Assembly (NCBI RefSeq): GCF_008065155.1 | Contig: NZ_CP042819.1 | Span: 1,860,001 to 1,924,000 of the forward strand | DNA length: 64,000 nucleotides | Source of the DNA: Octadecabacter sp. SW4 | GTDB taxonomy: Bacteria > Pseudomonadota > Alphaproteobacteria > Rhodobacterales > Rhodobacteraceae | Direction: 5' to 3' | Shown: positions 8,744 to 17,304 of the stretch, piece after piece | Position numbering within the stretch: position 1 is the stretch's first letter | Layout of the letters: every line of letters starts with the position of its first letter | Notes under the pieces: model-generated | What the model saw: the letters and a program-made list of their open reading frames with translations, nothing else | Told to the model about the DNA's origin: nothing | Database searches by the model: none | Program-made: the position numbers and the translations under genes

Positions 8744-9637
8744 ATGCCAAACCAGCAGCAAGCCGACAAAATCCGCAGCGGTCAGGGCTTTATCGCCGCA
8801 CTGGACCAAAGCGGCGGATCGACGCCCAAGGCGCTGGGGCTTTATGGCGTGACCGAGGACCAGTTCAGCAATGACGCGGAAATGTTCGACCTGATCCACG
8901 CCATGCGCGCGCGGATCGTCGCCGCCCCTGCGTTCAACGGCGACAAGATTCTGGGCGCGATCCTGTTTGAAATGACGATGGACCGCGACTTTGGCGGCAA
9001 GCCCGCCGCCCAGGCCCTTTGGGAAGATCATGGCGTTGTGCCTTTTCTCAAGATTGACAAGGGGTTGGAGGCCGAAGCTGATGGCGCGCAACTGATGAAA
9101 CCGATGCCGGGTCTGGATGATCTTTTGACCCGCGCGCATGGGCTTGGCGTCTTTGGCACCAAGGAACGTTCGGTGATCAATGCGGCCAATCCGGCGGGGG
9201 TCGCGGCCATCGTCGCGCAGCAGTTTGAGGTCGGTGCGCAGGTGCTGGCCCACGACATGGTGCCGATCCTTGAACCCGAAGTGACCATTTCGATCAGTGA
9301 CAAGGCGGCCGCCGAAGACCTGCTGCTGGCCGAAATCCTGCGCCATCTGGACAAGGTTCCCGACGGGCAGCAGGTGATGCTGAAGCTGACCTTGCCCGAG
9401 GTCGCCAACCATTATGCGCCGCTGGTGGATCACCCCAAGGTGATGCAGGTCGTCGCGCTTTCGGGCGGTTATTCGCGCGACGAGGCGAACGCGAAACTGG
9501 CCCGCAATCGCGGCGTCATCGCCAGTTTTAGCCGTGCCTTGACCGAAGGGCTGTCCGCGCAGCAAAGCGACGCGGCCTTCAACGCCATGATCGCCGAGAC
9601 CATCGACAGCATCTACCGCGCGTCCATCGCAGGATAG
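8744..9637 (+). CDS. Class I fructose-bisphosphate aldolase
   Basis: A 297-residue Schiff-base aldolase of the short bacterial class I group, cleaving fructose 1,6-bisphosphate to dihydroxyacetone phosphate and glyceraldehyde 3-phosphate. Visible landmarks are FIAALDQSGGSTPKAL near the N-terminus, ILFEMTMDR, VVPFLKIDKG (the conserved Lys), MVPILEPEV and MLKLTLPE, whose Lys is the expected Schiff-base residue. No zinc-binding His set of class II enzymes is present. AGAAGGGA lies 10 bp before the start. It follows pgk and ends at a bidirectional terminator. Confidence 0.93.
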   Translation: MPNQQQADKIRSGQGFIAALDQSGGSTPKALGLYGVTEDQFSNDAEMFDLIHAMRARIVAAPAFNGDKILGAILFEMTMDRDFGGKPAAQALWEDHGVVPFLKIDKGLEAEADGAQLMKPMPGLDDLLTRAHGLGVFGTKERSVINAANPAGVAAIVAQQFEVGAQVLAHDMVPILEPEVTISISDKAAAEDLLLAEILRHLDKVPDGQQVMLKLTLPEVANHYAPLVDHPKVMQVVALSGGYSRDEANAKLARNRGVIASFSRALTEGLSAQQSDAAFNAMIAETIDSIYRASIAG

Positions 9638-9642
9638 GGCGC

Positions 9643-9679
9643 AAAATGGGGCGGGTTCTTACCACCGCACCCCATTTTT
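9643..9679 (+). terminator. Bidirectional intrinsic terminator after the aldolase gene
   Basis: AAAATGGGG (9643-9651) pairs with CCCCATTTT (9670-9678), with a further CGG/CCG pairing inside the loop. The A-run on one side and T-run on the other let it serve both the aldolase gene and, less closely, the convergent dehydrogenase gene. Confidence 0.7.
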
Positions 9680-9800
9680 CGGATTTGCGACAAACCTTCG
9701 CATTACGGCAAAGGGCGGGATTGGGTCTACTTTGACCAATGCAGCGGAATGCGCGACTGCCCACTGCGGCGCGGAGCGATTGAACACGCCGCGCCGATCG

Positions 9801-10752
9801 TCAATCGAAGGCCCAGTTAAATCCGGTCGCCTCCTCAGACACGTGCCACAGCTTTTCCATGACAGGTTTGTCATAGGCGTGGGGGTTGAGCGTCCCCTTG
9901 CCGACCGGGCCGCCGGTTTGCATCAATCCCGTGGGACCATAAAGCGCGCGTTGTTCCAGCCCGTCCTCGGTCGCGCACATGACTTCTGGATAGGCCCCTT
10001 TTTCGGCAGTTTGCACCAGCGGCGTCCTGCTCATCAGCCACCATGTCATGCGCGTCACAAGCCCGCCACTGGTGCTGATCAGCGAGGTCGCAGAGGCACC
10101 CGGGTGACAGACGTAAACCTGCACGTCCTTGCCTGTCCCCTTAAGGCGATCCTGCAACTCATAGGCAAACATCATCTGCGCCAGCTTGCTTTGGCTGTAG
10201 ACCGGGTTGGCGCTGTAGTTCTTGTCCCAGTTCATGTCGTCGAACTGGATGGTTTTGGTGCCCATGTTATAGCCAAGGCTGGCGACAACCACGATCCGAC
10301 CTTTGCTGGTTTCGATCCGGTCAAACAGCATCCCGGACAGCACGAAATGGCCATAGTGATTTGTGCCAAGCTGACTTTCGAATCCGTCAACGGTCAGCTT
10401 TTGAGTCGGCACTTGCGCGATGGCTGCGTTGCAGATCAGGGCGTCGATCTGCGGGACAGTTCTCAAAATCTCCCTGGCCGCCGTGCGCACACTTGCCAGA
10501 TCAGACAGGTCCATGCGCACAAAGCTCACATCGGCCTCTGCGCCAAACTCTTCTTTCAGTTCTTTGATAGCAGCGGTCGATTTCTCCGCGCTGCGGTTCA
10601 GCATCACGACCTTGCCCCCTTTTGGACAAAAGGATGCGCGAGGCTTGAAATCCCGCACCTGCGTTGCCCCCGGTGATCACATAGGTTTTGCCCGCCAGTG
10701 CGACGAGGCGCTTTGGCGTCCAGCCTTTGGGTCCGAATGTCGTGTCTGCCAT
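9801..10752 (-). pseudogene. Short-chain dehydrogenase with a +1 frameshift
   Basis: Two overlapping frames together give one complete protochlorophyllide-reductase-like short-chain dehydrogenase. The N-terminal part starts at 10752 (CAAGGAG upstream) and carries the NAD(P) loop TYVITGGNAGAGFQASRILLSK; it then shifts into the frame that continues KVVMLNRSAEKS, LICNAAIA, VASLGYN and the catalytic YSQSK (YxxxK). The break is at the run AAAAGGGGG on the minus strand (about 10612-10620): one base too many. Either the gene is inactivated or the base is a homopolymer sequencing error. Residues after the break are undamaged, which favours a recent event or an error. It is divergent from the AraC gene, its likely regulator. 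Confidence 0.85.
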
Positions 10753-10813
10753 TGCGTTACTCCTTGAAGCGTCGGCACGGCAACCGTGCAGTGCCTGTGC
10801 GCGACTTGAGAAT

Positions 10814-10846
10814 GTAGATAGCTCTCTACGATGGGCAGAAGTAGAC
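10814..10846. promoter_or_regulatory. Dyad sequences between dehydrogenase and araC-type gene
   Basis: The 169-bp divergent intergenic region contains GTAGA-N6-TCTAC (10814-10829) and, about 10 bp on, a second dyad CGAT-ATC-ATCG near 10837. Such elements in front of an AraC-family gene and its divergent partner are reasonable operator candidates. The assignment is inference from position and symmetry only. Confidence 0.35.
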
Positions 10847-10921
10847 GATATCATCGCAAATACTTGCCTGATTGTATCAGTTGGGTTGCCATGCCCGAAT
10901 TTGCAGCCTTAGATCGGGCGT

Positions 10922-11815
10922 ATGGGCAAAGACCAGATCAAACAGCTTATCAAAACCCGCACTGACCGGGACGGCCTGACGGAAACGGGTATCAAGGGCG
11001 TGCGCCTGTTTCGGGCCACACAGGCGATCCCCTGTGTTCCAGCCGTGTATGAACCCTGCGTCGTTGCCATCGTGAGCGGGGCCAAGGAAGCCATCCTGGA
11101 TGGCCACCGGCACGTCTACGACGACAGACAATATTTGTGCTGCCCGATGTCGATGCCGGTGAAGGCCGGGACGCCCGCTGCATCCATGAACAATCCGCTT
11201 TATGGTGTGTTCGTGTCGCTGGATCACCGGGTCATGGCGGAACTGGCCTTGGAGATGGACAATGCCGGAGCTGCCCTCCCCCCGCGCAGGGGCGCATTGC
11301 GCGCACAGGGGATCAGACTGGCCAGTTGGGATGCGGCCTTTAGCGATGCGCTTCTGAGGCTGTTGCAGCTTGGGGCCAATCCGACGGACACGGCGGTTCT
11401 TGGGGACGCGCGACTGCGGGAACTGTATTATGCGATCCTTCAGGGTGAGGCTGGCATGTTTGCGCGGCAGGCCTTTGGCGCGGGCAACGCCATCGCGCGT
11501 TCTATCGCACATGTATCATCCCATCTGGATCAGCCGATTTCGATCGATGATCTGGCATCGCGCGCCGGCATGAGCCGCGCGGTATTTCACCGCAAATTCA
11601 AGCAGGTCACGACGATGGCCCCGATCCAGTTCGTCAAGTCGATGCGTCTGAACAACGCTGCGATGAAAATTGCGATAGGAATGACAGTCAGCGAAGCGGC
11701 GATGGGCGTGGGCTATATCAGCCCGTCCCAATTCAGCCGAGAGTTCAAACGCATGTATGGGCAATCACCGCGACAGTGGCGCAACGATTACCAAGTCACA
11801 AATGGCGTTGCCTGA
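10922..11815 (+). CDS. AraC family transcriptional regulator
   Basis: A 297-residue regulator with an N-terminal AraC_N-type cupin sensor domain (about residues 15-180) and a C-terminal double helix-turn-helix. The DNA-binding part shows ISIDDLASRAGMSRAVFHRKFK (first HTH) and VSEAAMGVGYISPSQFSREFKRMYGQSPRQWR (second HTH, canonical ending). It is divergent from the broken short-chain dehydrogenase and probably controls it, as is common for this AraC subgroup beside oxidoreductase genes. The inducer is unknown. Confidence 0.9.
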   Translation: MGKDQIKQLIKTRTDRDGLTETGIKGVRLFRATQAIPCVPAVYEPCVVAIVSGAKEAILDGHRHVYDDRQYLCCPMSMPVKAGTPAASMNNPLYGVFVSLDHRVMAELALEMDNAGAALPPRRGALRAQGIRLASWDAAFSDALLRLLQLGANPTDTAVLGDARLRELYYAILQGEAGMFARQAFGAGNAIARSIAHVSSHLDQPISIDDLASRAGMSRAVFHRKFKQVTTMAPIQFVKSMRLNNAAMKIAIGMTVSEAAMGVGYISPSQFSREFKRMYGQSPRQWRNDYQVTNGVA

Positions 11816-11881
11816 GGCCGCGACAGCGGACATCCGACAACGCAAAGCGAACCGCCCTGCAACACACCCCTCCCCGCAAGC

Positions 11882-11906
11882 AAAAGGGGCGGATTGCTCC
11901 GCCCCT
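11882..11906 (-). terminator. Intrinsic terminator of the outer-membrane protein gene
   Basis: AGGGGCGGA (11885-11893) and TCCGCCCCT (11898-11906) form a perfect 9-bp stem with a 4-nt loop. Read on the minus strand it is followed by TTTTGC, so it ends the outer-membrane protein transcript; the convergent araC-type gene may also use it. Confidence 0.8.
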
Positions 11907-11968
11907 CCTGCCGTTCAACCGGGCCGTGGCATGCGAGGGACATGCCTCCTGGGAATGCAAGCCAGGGT

Positions 11969-12805
11969 TTAGTTGAAGTTATAGACCACCGACATGCCGA
12001 AGGTGTTTTCAGCGTCCTTGAAACTGGTATCGGTCAGATCGTTGAACCGTGTCGCATAGGATGTGCGCAGCGACAGGGTATCGGTCAAGGCCACGTTCAG
12101 CGCCAGATCGTTGGAAATGGTTGTCGCATATTCCGAATAGATCAGGTCGGTGTCATTGGAAATAAAGACAGTATCGCTCAGGCTGTAGAACAGGTTGCTT
12201 GAAACCGACGCGGCCACTTCGGACACTTCTGCGCCGCCGACAACTTCGGCAACACGATAACCGGGACCAGCCTGGACGGACCACTGCAAGTCGCGGGTGT
12301 TGTAGAAGCGATAGCCGATACCCGCGCCCACGAACAGGTCCTGGGTGTATTCGTCAGGTGTGGTTGTCAGCTTGTCGATAACAAGATCGGCCTGCCCATA
12401 GGCAAACAGCACCGGCGACAGATCGCGGCGGTAATCGATACCGGCCAGCAATGTGTTTTCGGTTGTGACGCCGTTTTCTTCGCCAAAGGCATAGGCCAGG
12501 TTGGTGTCAAAGCCATTGAGGCCGTCATACCAGCCATAGCGCATGCCCACGCCAACGTCCGACGATGTGTCGCCATCGTTGGATGTGGAGGTCAGGCGCA
12601 GGGCGACCGAACCGTATGTGCCCACTTCGCGGCCTTCGTTGCCGAAACGGTTGGTGTCACGCTCGGCATCTTCGACAATCTGGTCTTGCAGATCGTCGAT
12701 GGCATCCTCGGCGGCGCCGGCGTTATCGAAGGCTGTGGTTTGGGCCGCCGCTGCGGAGGCCACGAATGCGCTGATGACAGCGACGGTAAAGATATTCAGT
12801 TTCAT
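11969..12805 (-). CDS. DUF481-type outer-membrane beta-barrel protein
   Basis: A 278-residue exported protein. Residues 1-21 form a signal peptide ending AAAAQ, followed by an acidic helical linker (DAIDDLQDQIVEDAERD) and then alternating amphipathic strands rich in Tyr, Gly and Thr (LLAGIDYRRDL, VGAGIGYRFYNT, YSEYATTI, YATRFNDLTD) ending MSVVYNFN. The pattern fits the salt-induced YdiY/DUF481 barrel family. The start at 12805 follows AAGGAAG. It lies downstream of the LysR gene on the same strand, 132 bp away, and has its own terminator. Confidence 0.8.
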   Translation of the reverse strand: MKLNIFTVAVISAFVASAAAAQTTAFDNAGAAEDAIDDLQDQIVEDAERDTNRFGNEGREVGTYGSVALRLTSTSNDGDTSSDVGVGMRYGWYDGLNGFDTNLAYAFGEENGVTTENTLLAGIDYRRDLSPVLFAYGQADLVIDKLTTTPDEYTQDLFVGAGIGYRFYNTRDLQWSVQAGPGYRVAEVVGGAEVSEVAASVSSNLFYSLSDTVFISNDTDLIYSEYATTISNDLALNVALTDTLSLRTSYATRFNDLTDTSFKDAENTFGMSVVYNFN

Positions 12806-12937
12806 AGGGGTCTTCCTTTCCCAAAGAAGGTGTGACCCGCACTCGTTGTGAGACGGGAGCATCTCTGCTGAGGGAGAGATAGGCGCGCCGCTAGTATTAG
12901 TGAAATTCAAAATAATTGTGGTTTACGCGAGTATTTC

Positions 12938-13873
12938 TCATTCATGGTGATCGTCACCCAGAACCTCGACGACGTGATCCTCGCTGATGTCGCGCAATGC
13001 GTCGATCACGGACGCACCTGCGGCCTCGGCCCCTTTGGCGATGGTCAATAGGGTGGCGCGCGCGGCCTGCTTGATCGCGGGGTCAAGGTCATCGCGCCAG
13101 ACAGCCCAGACCGGATAGGGAAAGCGCGGCGCGTCCGGCACCAGAAACATCCGCCCGCTATCAAGGTGCACCTTGACGTAACGCGCAGGCAGATAGGCCG
13201 CCGCGCGCCGGTTCAGCACATATTCGCCCGCCAGCGCGCCCAAGGCGAATGTGAGGCCCGGATTGGTCAGCCTGGGCAGTTCCTTGGCATGTGCCACCAC
13301 AAATTCCGGCCCCCAATCGATGAACACATAGTCATCAAATATCGTGTCGACCGCAGCGTCGGGATAGGTGGCGACCATGACCAGTTCCTCGGCCAGTATC
13401 TGTTCGGCCACCAAGCCCGGACGCAACTGCGGCATGTAAAGCAGGCCAGCCTGCATCACCCCTTCGATCAGAAAGCGCGTCAGACGATCGGGCATCCCCA
13501 GTTCGGCGCGCACGTTGAGATCGGGCATTTCAGCCTGCAGGGCATCAACCCAGCGAAACCCCAGCCGCGGCCAAAGCGAATACTGCGCGCCGATAGTCAG
13601 AGACCGGGTATAGCCTTCGGGGATGGCGACCTGCTGGCGCGCCTCCTCCCAGACGCGGATCATCGACAGGGCGTATTTTTCGAACTCGCGCCCCGCGCTA
13701 GTCAGTTCCGCCCCTGCCCTTGAACGCGTGAACAGCGGCTTGCCAAGGGAGTCCTCCAGGCGCTGAATGCGCAGCGACACGGCCGACTGCGTGACAAATA
13801 GCCGATCCGCCGAGGCCACGAACGATCCCGAAGCAGCCACTTCGAGGAAGGTCTTGAGTAAGGTAATATCCAT
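12938..13873 (-). CDS. LysR family transcriptional regulator
   Basis: A 311-residue regulator. The N-terminal winged helix is evident: MDITLLKTFLEVAASGSFVASADRLFVTQSAVSLRIQRLEDSLGKPLFTR at residues 1-50. The effector-binding half from about residue 90 is of the usual length but its ligand is unknown. It is divergent from the ftsB-like gene; the 109-bp gap holds two GCGAATC copies 13 bp apart (13922-13928 and 13935-13941), a possible binding site. The next gene on its own strand encodes an outer-membrane barrel. Confidence 0.92.
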   Translation of the reverse strand: MDITLLKTFLEVAASGSFVASADRLFVTQSAVSLRIQRLEDSLGKPLFTRSRAGAELTSAGREFEKYALSMIRVWEEARQQVAIPEGYTRSLTIGAQYSLWPRLGFRWVDALQAEMPDLNVRAELGMPDRLTRFLIEGVMQAGLLYMPQLRPGLVAEQILAEELVMVATYPDAAVDTIFDDYVFIDWGPEFVVAHAKELPRLTNPGLTFALGALAGEYVLNRRAAAYLPARYVKVHLDSGRMFLVPDAPRFPYPVWAVWRDDLDPAIKQAARATLLTIAKGAEAAGASVIDALRDISEDHVVEVLGDDHHE

Positions 13874-13982
13874 ACGTGCCCCGCAATTTTTTCACATTTA
13901 TGGACGAGAGGGATTCACAAAGCGAATCAGATGTGCGAATCTAGGATCAGTCGCCCGTCAGAGGTGACAGCGAGGCAGATAA

Positions 13983-14282
13983 ATGACCAGACGCACGCGC
14001 CCGGCTATGGGTGTTCTTCTTTTCTTTGCCGGCATGGTGATGCTGGCGTTTTATTTCACCTTTGCCGCTGTGCAGGGGGATTACGGTGTGTTCAAGCGCG
14101 CCGAAGTCGACGCCGAGGCGCGTGTGCTGCGCGCAGAGCTGGCGCTGCTTGAGGCCGATGTTGCGCGCCTTGAAAACCTGACGCGCCGCCTGTCTGACAG
14201 CTACCTTGATCTGGATCTTCTGGATCAGCAGGCCCGCGACGTGCTGGGGATGATCCGCGCCGATGAGATTGTTATTCGTTAA
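13983..14282 (+). CDS. ftsB: FtsB-like septum formation initiator protein
   Basis: A 99-residue bitopic membrane protein: short cytoplasmic start, transmembrane segment at about residues 9-30, then a coiled coil (EARVLRAELALLEADVARLENLTRRL) facing the periplasm. This is the FtsB/DivIC layout; in cell division FtsB joins FtsL and FtsQ in the divisome. The position just upstream of the pyruvate dehydrogenase operon supports the call. Its 3' end overlaps a convergent GNAT gene by 11 bp. Confidence 0.8.
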   Translation: MTRRTRPAMGVLLFFAGMVMLAFYFTFAAVQGDYGVFKRAEVDAEARVLRAELALLEADVARLENLTRRLSDSYLDLDLLDQQARDVLGMIRADEIVIR

Positions 14283-14778
14283 ACGCTGCGTGAAATTGCA
14301 GATCGCCCTTGGGTGGCTCGGTAAACCCCGCGACCTGCACGAACTGTGACGGCACGCCCCGATAGGTGACGCCCCTGTCCTGCACAAATCCCAACCTGCC
14401 ATAAAATGCCGGATCGCCCGTCAACGCGACGCCGCCGCGCCCATAGGCCGATGCCACCGCAACTGCGTGATTGACCAGCGCTGACCCGATGCCGCGGCCC
14501 TGCATGTCGGGATGCACCGACACCGGTCCAAGGCCAAGGCATTTGCTGTCCCCGATCCGTGCCGGTGACAGCGCGACATGGCCGATGATCGTTTTTCCCT
14601 GCACCGCTACCAGTGACAGCACCAAAGCGCCCGCATCGCGCAGGCGGGCCGGAAGATCGGCCTCGTCCCCATCAGCGTAGGGCTGGCCGTCAAAGGCCGC
14701 CGCCGTCACGCGGGCAATCGCGGCTTCGTCGCCGGGGGCTTCCTGTCGGATTTTCCATGTCATCGGCACAGTAAACAC
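14272..14778 (-). CDS. GNAT family N-acetyltransferase
   Basis: A 168-residue acetyltransferase of the YhbS-like group. The acetyl-CoA site reads LGPVSVHPDMQGRGIGSALV, followed by VALTGDPAFYGRLGF and a proline-rich end. The first possible start is GTG at 14778; an ATG at 14763 is equally possible, and neither has a good ribosome binding site. It sits between ftsB and pdhA on the opposite strand and interrupts an otherwise co-directional cluster. The substrate is unknown. Confidence 0.87.
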   Translation of the reverse strand: MFTVPMTWKIRQEAPGDEAAIARVTAAAFDGQPYADGDEADLPARLRDAGALVLSLVAVQGKTIIGHVALSPARIGDSKCLGLGPVSVHPDMQGRGIGSALVNHAVAVASAYGRGGVALTGDPAFYGRLGFVQDRGVTYRGVPSQFVQVAGFTEPPKGDLQFHAAFNE

Positions 14779-14870
14779 CCGCTATGCACCCAGCGCAACG
14801 CGGGTTTTCGCGCGGCCATTGACCTATGGTAAGATTGCCCCTCGTAAAATGGGTGCGGGTGCTGTAATAG

Positions 14871-14890
14871 ATAGTTTAACGCTAAACTAT
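14871..14890. promoter_or_regulatory. Perfect palindrome upstream of pdhA, candidate operator
   Basis: ATAGTTTA (14871-14878), spacer ACGC, and TAAACTAT (14883-14890) form a perfect 8-bp inverted repeat 26 bp before the pdhA start. The centre (TTTAACGCTAAA) has the CG-centred symmetry of LacI-family operators, the class to which the carbon-metabolism regulator CceR of Rhodobacter belongs. Which regulator binds is inference; the symmetry and position are directly visible. Confidence 0.6.
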
Positions 14891-14916
14891 ATTTGCGTCA
14901 CCGAAAGGGAGGACCT

Positions 14917-15927
14917 ATGGCCACCAAGAAATCCGCAAAGAAACCAAACGTTTCCGCCGAAGAACTGCTGGGGCATTACCGTGAAATGCTGTTGATCCGT
15001 CGATTCGAGGAAAAGGCGGGTCAATTGTATGGCATGGGCCTGATCGGTGGTTTCTGTCACCTTTATATCGGTCAAGAGGCCGTCGTTGTCGGCCTTGAGG
15101 CAGCCGCGAGTGAAGGCGACAAGCGCGTCACCTCCTATCGTGATCACGGCCATATGCTGGCCTGCGGCATGGACCCCAAGGGTGTCATGGCCGAACTGAC
15201 GGGTCGCGAGGGTGGCTATTCCGCCGGCAAGGGCGGTTCGATGCACATGTTCAGCAAGGAAAAGCATTTTTATGGCGGGCATGGCATCGTCGGTGCGCAG
15301 GTGCCGCTGGGTGCGGGCCTTGCCTTCGCAGACAAGTATCTTGGCAACGACCGCGTGACATTCGCCTATTTCGGCGACGGTGCGGCGAACCAGGGCCAGG
15401 TGTATGAAACCTACAACATGGCCGAGCTTTGGGACTTGCCCGTCATTTTCGTCATTGAAAACAATGGCTATGCCATGGGCACATCGGTCAAGCGGTCAAC
15501 AAAATCGCCTTCATTGTGGGAACGCGGTGCCGCCTATGGCATCGAGGGCGAAGAAGTTGACGGGATGGACGTGTTGGCCGTCAAGGCCGCCGGTGAAAAG
15601 GCCGTGGCCCACTGCCGCGCAGGCAAGGGCCCCTATATCCTTGAGGTGAAAACCTACCGCTATCGCGGCCACTCCATGTCGGACCCTGCCAAATACCGCA
15701 CCCGCGACGAGGTGCAAAAAATGCGCGAGGAACGTGACCCGATCGATCACATCCGCGACATGCTGTTGACCGGCAAACACGCAAGCGAAGACGACCTGAA
15801 AGCGATCGACAAAGAGATCAAGGCAATCGTCAACGAAAGCGCCGAATTCGCCAAGGAAAGCCCCGAACCGCAACTCGAAGAGCTGTGGACCGACATTTAC
15901 GCCAAAGAAATTCCGCAGGAGGCTTGA
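14917..15927 (+). CDS. pdhA: Pyruvate dehydrogenase E1 component, alpha subunit
   Basis: A 336-residue thiamine-diphosphate enzyme subunit that, with PdhB, decarboxylates pyruvate and reductively acetylates the lipoyl group of E2. The ThDP motif begins GDGAANQGQ and ends about 28 residues later at VIENN. Other landmarks are GGFCHLYIGQEA, TSYRDHGHM, GKGGSMHMF and the phosphorylation-loop-like region YRYRGHSMSDPAKYR. The start at 14917 follows AAAGGGAGG. The operon pdhA-pdhB-pdhC is tightly packed (3 bp and 12 bp gaps). A palindrome lies just upstream. No E3 (lpd) gene is in the window. Confidence 0.97.
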   Translation: MATKKSAKKPNVSAEELLGHYREMLLIRRFEEKAGQLYGMGLIGGFCHLYIGQEAVVVGLEAAASEGDKRVTSYRDHGHMLACGMDPKGVMAELTGREGGYSAGKGGSMHMFSKEKHFYGGHGIVGAQVPLGAGLAFADKYLGNDRVTFAYFGDGAANQGQVYETYNMAELWDLPVIFVIENNGYAMGTSVKRSTKSPSLWERGAAYGIEGEEVDGMDVLAVKAAGEKAVAHCRAGKGPYILEVKTYRYRGHSMSDPAKYRTRDEVQKMREERDPIDHIRDMLLTGKHASEDDLKAIDKEIKAIVNESAEFAKESPEPQLEELWTDIYAKEIPQEA

Positions 15928-15930
15928 ATC

Positions 15931-17292
15931 ATGGCTACTGAAATTCTCATGCCCGCCCTCTCGCCGACAATGGAAGAAGGCACGCTGGCCAAATGGCTGG
16001 TCAAGGAAGGTGACACCGTATCAAGCGGTGACATCTTGGCCGAAATCGAAACCGACAAGGCGACGATGGAATTTGAAGCGGTCGACGAAGGTGTGATAGG
16101 CAAAATCCTGATCGACGAAGGCACGGAAGGCGTCAAGGTCAACACCCCCATCGCCGTGCTGCTGGAAGAGGGCGAAGATGCCTCGGCTGCTGTAAGCGCC
16201 GCCAGCGCCCCTGCCGCCGAAGCCGCGCCCGAAGCCGCGCCCGCCCCACAGGCTGCGGCCCCCGCCCCCGTGCAGGCCAATGCCTCGCCCGATTATCCCG
16301 AAGGCACGGCGATGAAGCAGATGACGGTGCGCGAAGCCCTCAATTCCGCGATGGCCGAGGAAATGCGCGCCGATGACAGCGTGTTCCTGATGGGCGAGGA
16401 GGTCGCCGAGTATCAAGGCGCCTACAAGATCAGTCAGGGCCTGCTCGATGAATTCGGCGCCAAGCGTGTGATTGATACGCCGATCACCGAACACGGCTTT
16501 ACCGGTATCGCTGTTGGTGCGTCCTTTGGCGGGTTGAAACCCATTGTCGAATTCATGACTTTCAACTTTGCCATGCAGGCGATTGACCACATCATCAACT
16601 CGGCGGCCAAGACATTGTATATGTCGGGCGGTCAGATGGGGGCGCCGATTGTGTTCCGTGGGGCCAATGGTGCCGCGGCCCGCGTGGGCGCGCAGCACAG
16701 CCAGTGTTACGCCTCCTGGTATATGCAGGTGCCCGGTCTGAAAGTGGCGATGCCCTATTCGGCGGAAGATGCCAAGGGCCTGCTCAAATCCGCGATCCGC
16801 GACCCGAACCCGGTGATCTTTCTGGAAAACGAACTTATGTATGGCCAGACCTTTGATGTGCCTGATCTGGACGATTTCACGATCCCCTTTGGCAAGGCCA
16901 AGATCGAACGGGCGGGCGATGATGTCACGATCGTCAGTTTTGGCATTGGCGTCGGCCATGCGTTGAAAGCGGCTGAAAAGCTGGCCGAGGACGGCGTGAA
17001 TGCCGAAGTCATCAACCTGCGCACCCTGCGCCCGATGGATACGGCCACGGTCCTTGCATCCGTGCAGAAAACCAACCGCTGCATCACCGTCGAGGAAGGC
17101 TGGCCCCAGGGCAGCGTCGGCGGCTATGTGAGCAATGTGATCATGCAGGAAGCGTTCGATTATCTGGACGCCCCCGTGATCAATTGCACCGGCAAGGACG
17201 TGCCCATGCCTTACGCCGCCAACCTAGAAAAGCATGCGCTGATCACCGTCGATGAAATCGTCGATGCGGCCAAGCAAGTCACCTACCGTTAA
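15931..17292 (+). CDS. pdhB: Pyruvate dehydrogenase E1 component, beta subunit with N-terminal lipoyl domain
   Basis: A 453-residue fusion. Residues 1-80 are a biotinyl/lipoyl domain with the lipoylated Lys at K43 (ETDKATMEF); residues 81-120 are an Ala/Pro linker; the rest is the E1beta transketolase-like fold ([42 protein letters not shown]-type loop, TVEEGWPQG). A lipoyl domain on E1beta is typical of alphaproteobacterial complexes. It follows pdhA by 3 bp. The lipoyl domain is nearly identical to that of PdhC (77 of 84 residues). Confidence 0.97.
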   Translation: MATEILMPALSPTMEEGTLAKWLVKEGDTVSSGDILAEIETDKATMEFEAVDEGVIGKILIDEGTEGVKVNTPIAVLLEEGEDASAAVSAASAPAAEAAPEAAPAPQAAAPAPVQANASPDYPEGTAMKQMTVREALNSAMAEEMRADDSVFLMGEEVAEYQGAYKISQGLLDEFGAKRVIDTPITEHGFTGIAVGASFGGLKPIVEFMTFNFAMQAIDHIINSAAKTLYMSGGQMGAPIVFRGANGAAARVGAQHSQCYASWYMQVPGLKVAMPYSAEDAKGLLKSAIRDPNPVIFLENELMYGQTFDVPDLDDFTIPFGKAKIERAGDDVTIVSFGIGVGHALKAAEKLAEDGVNAEVINLRTLRPMDTATVLASVQKTNRCITVEEGWPQGSVGGYVSNVIMQEAFDYLDAPVINCTGKDVPMPYAANLEKHALITVDEIVDAAKQVTYR

Positions 17293-17304
17293 GGAGAGAG
17301 AGCA

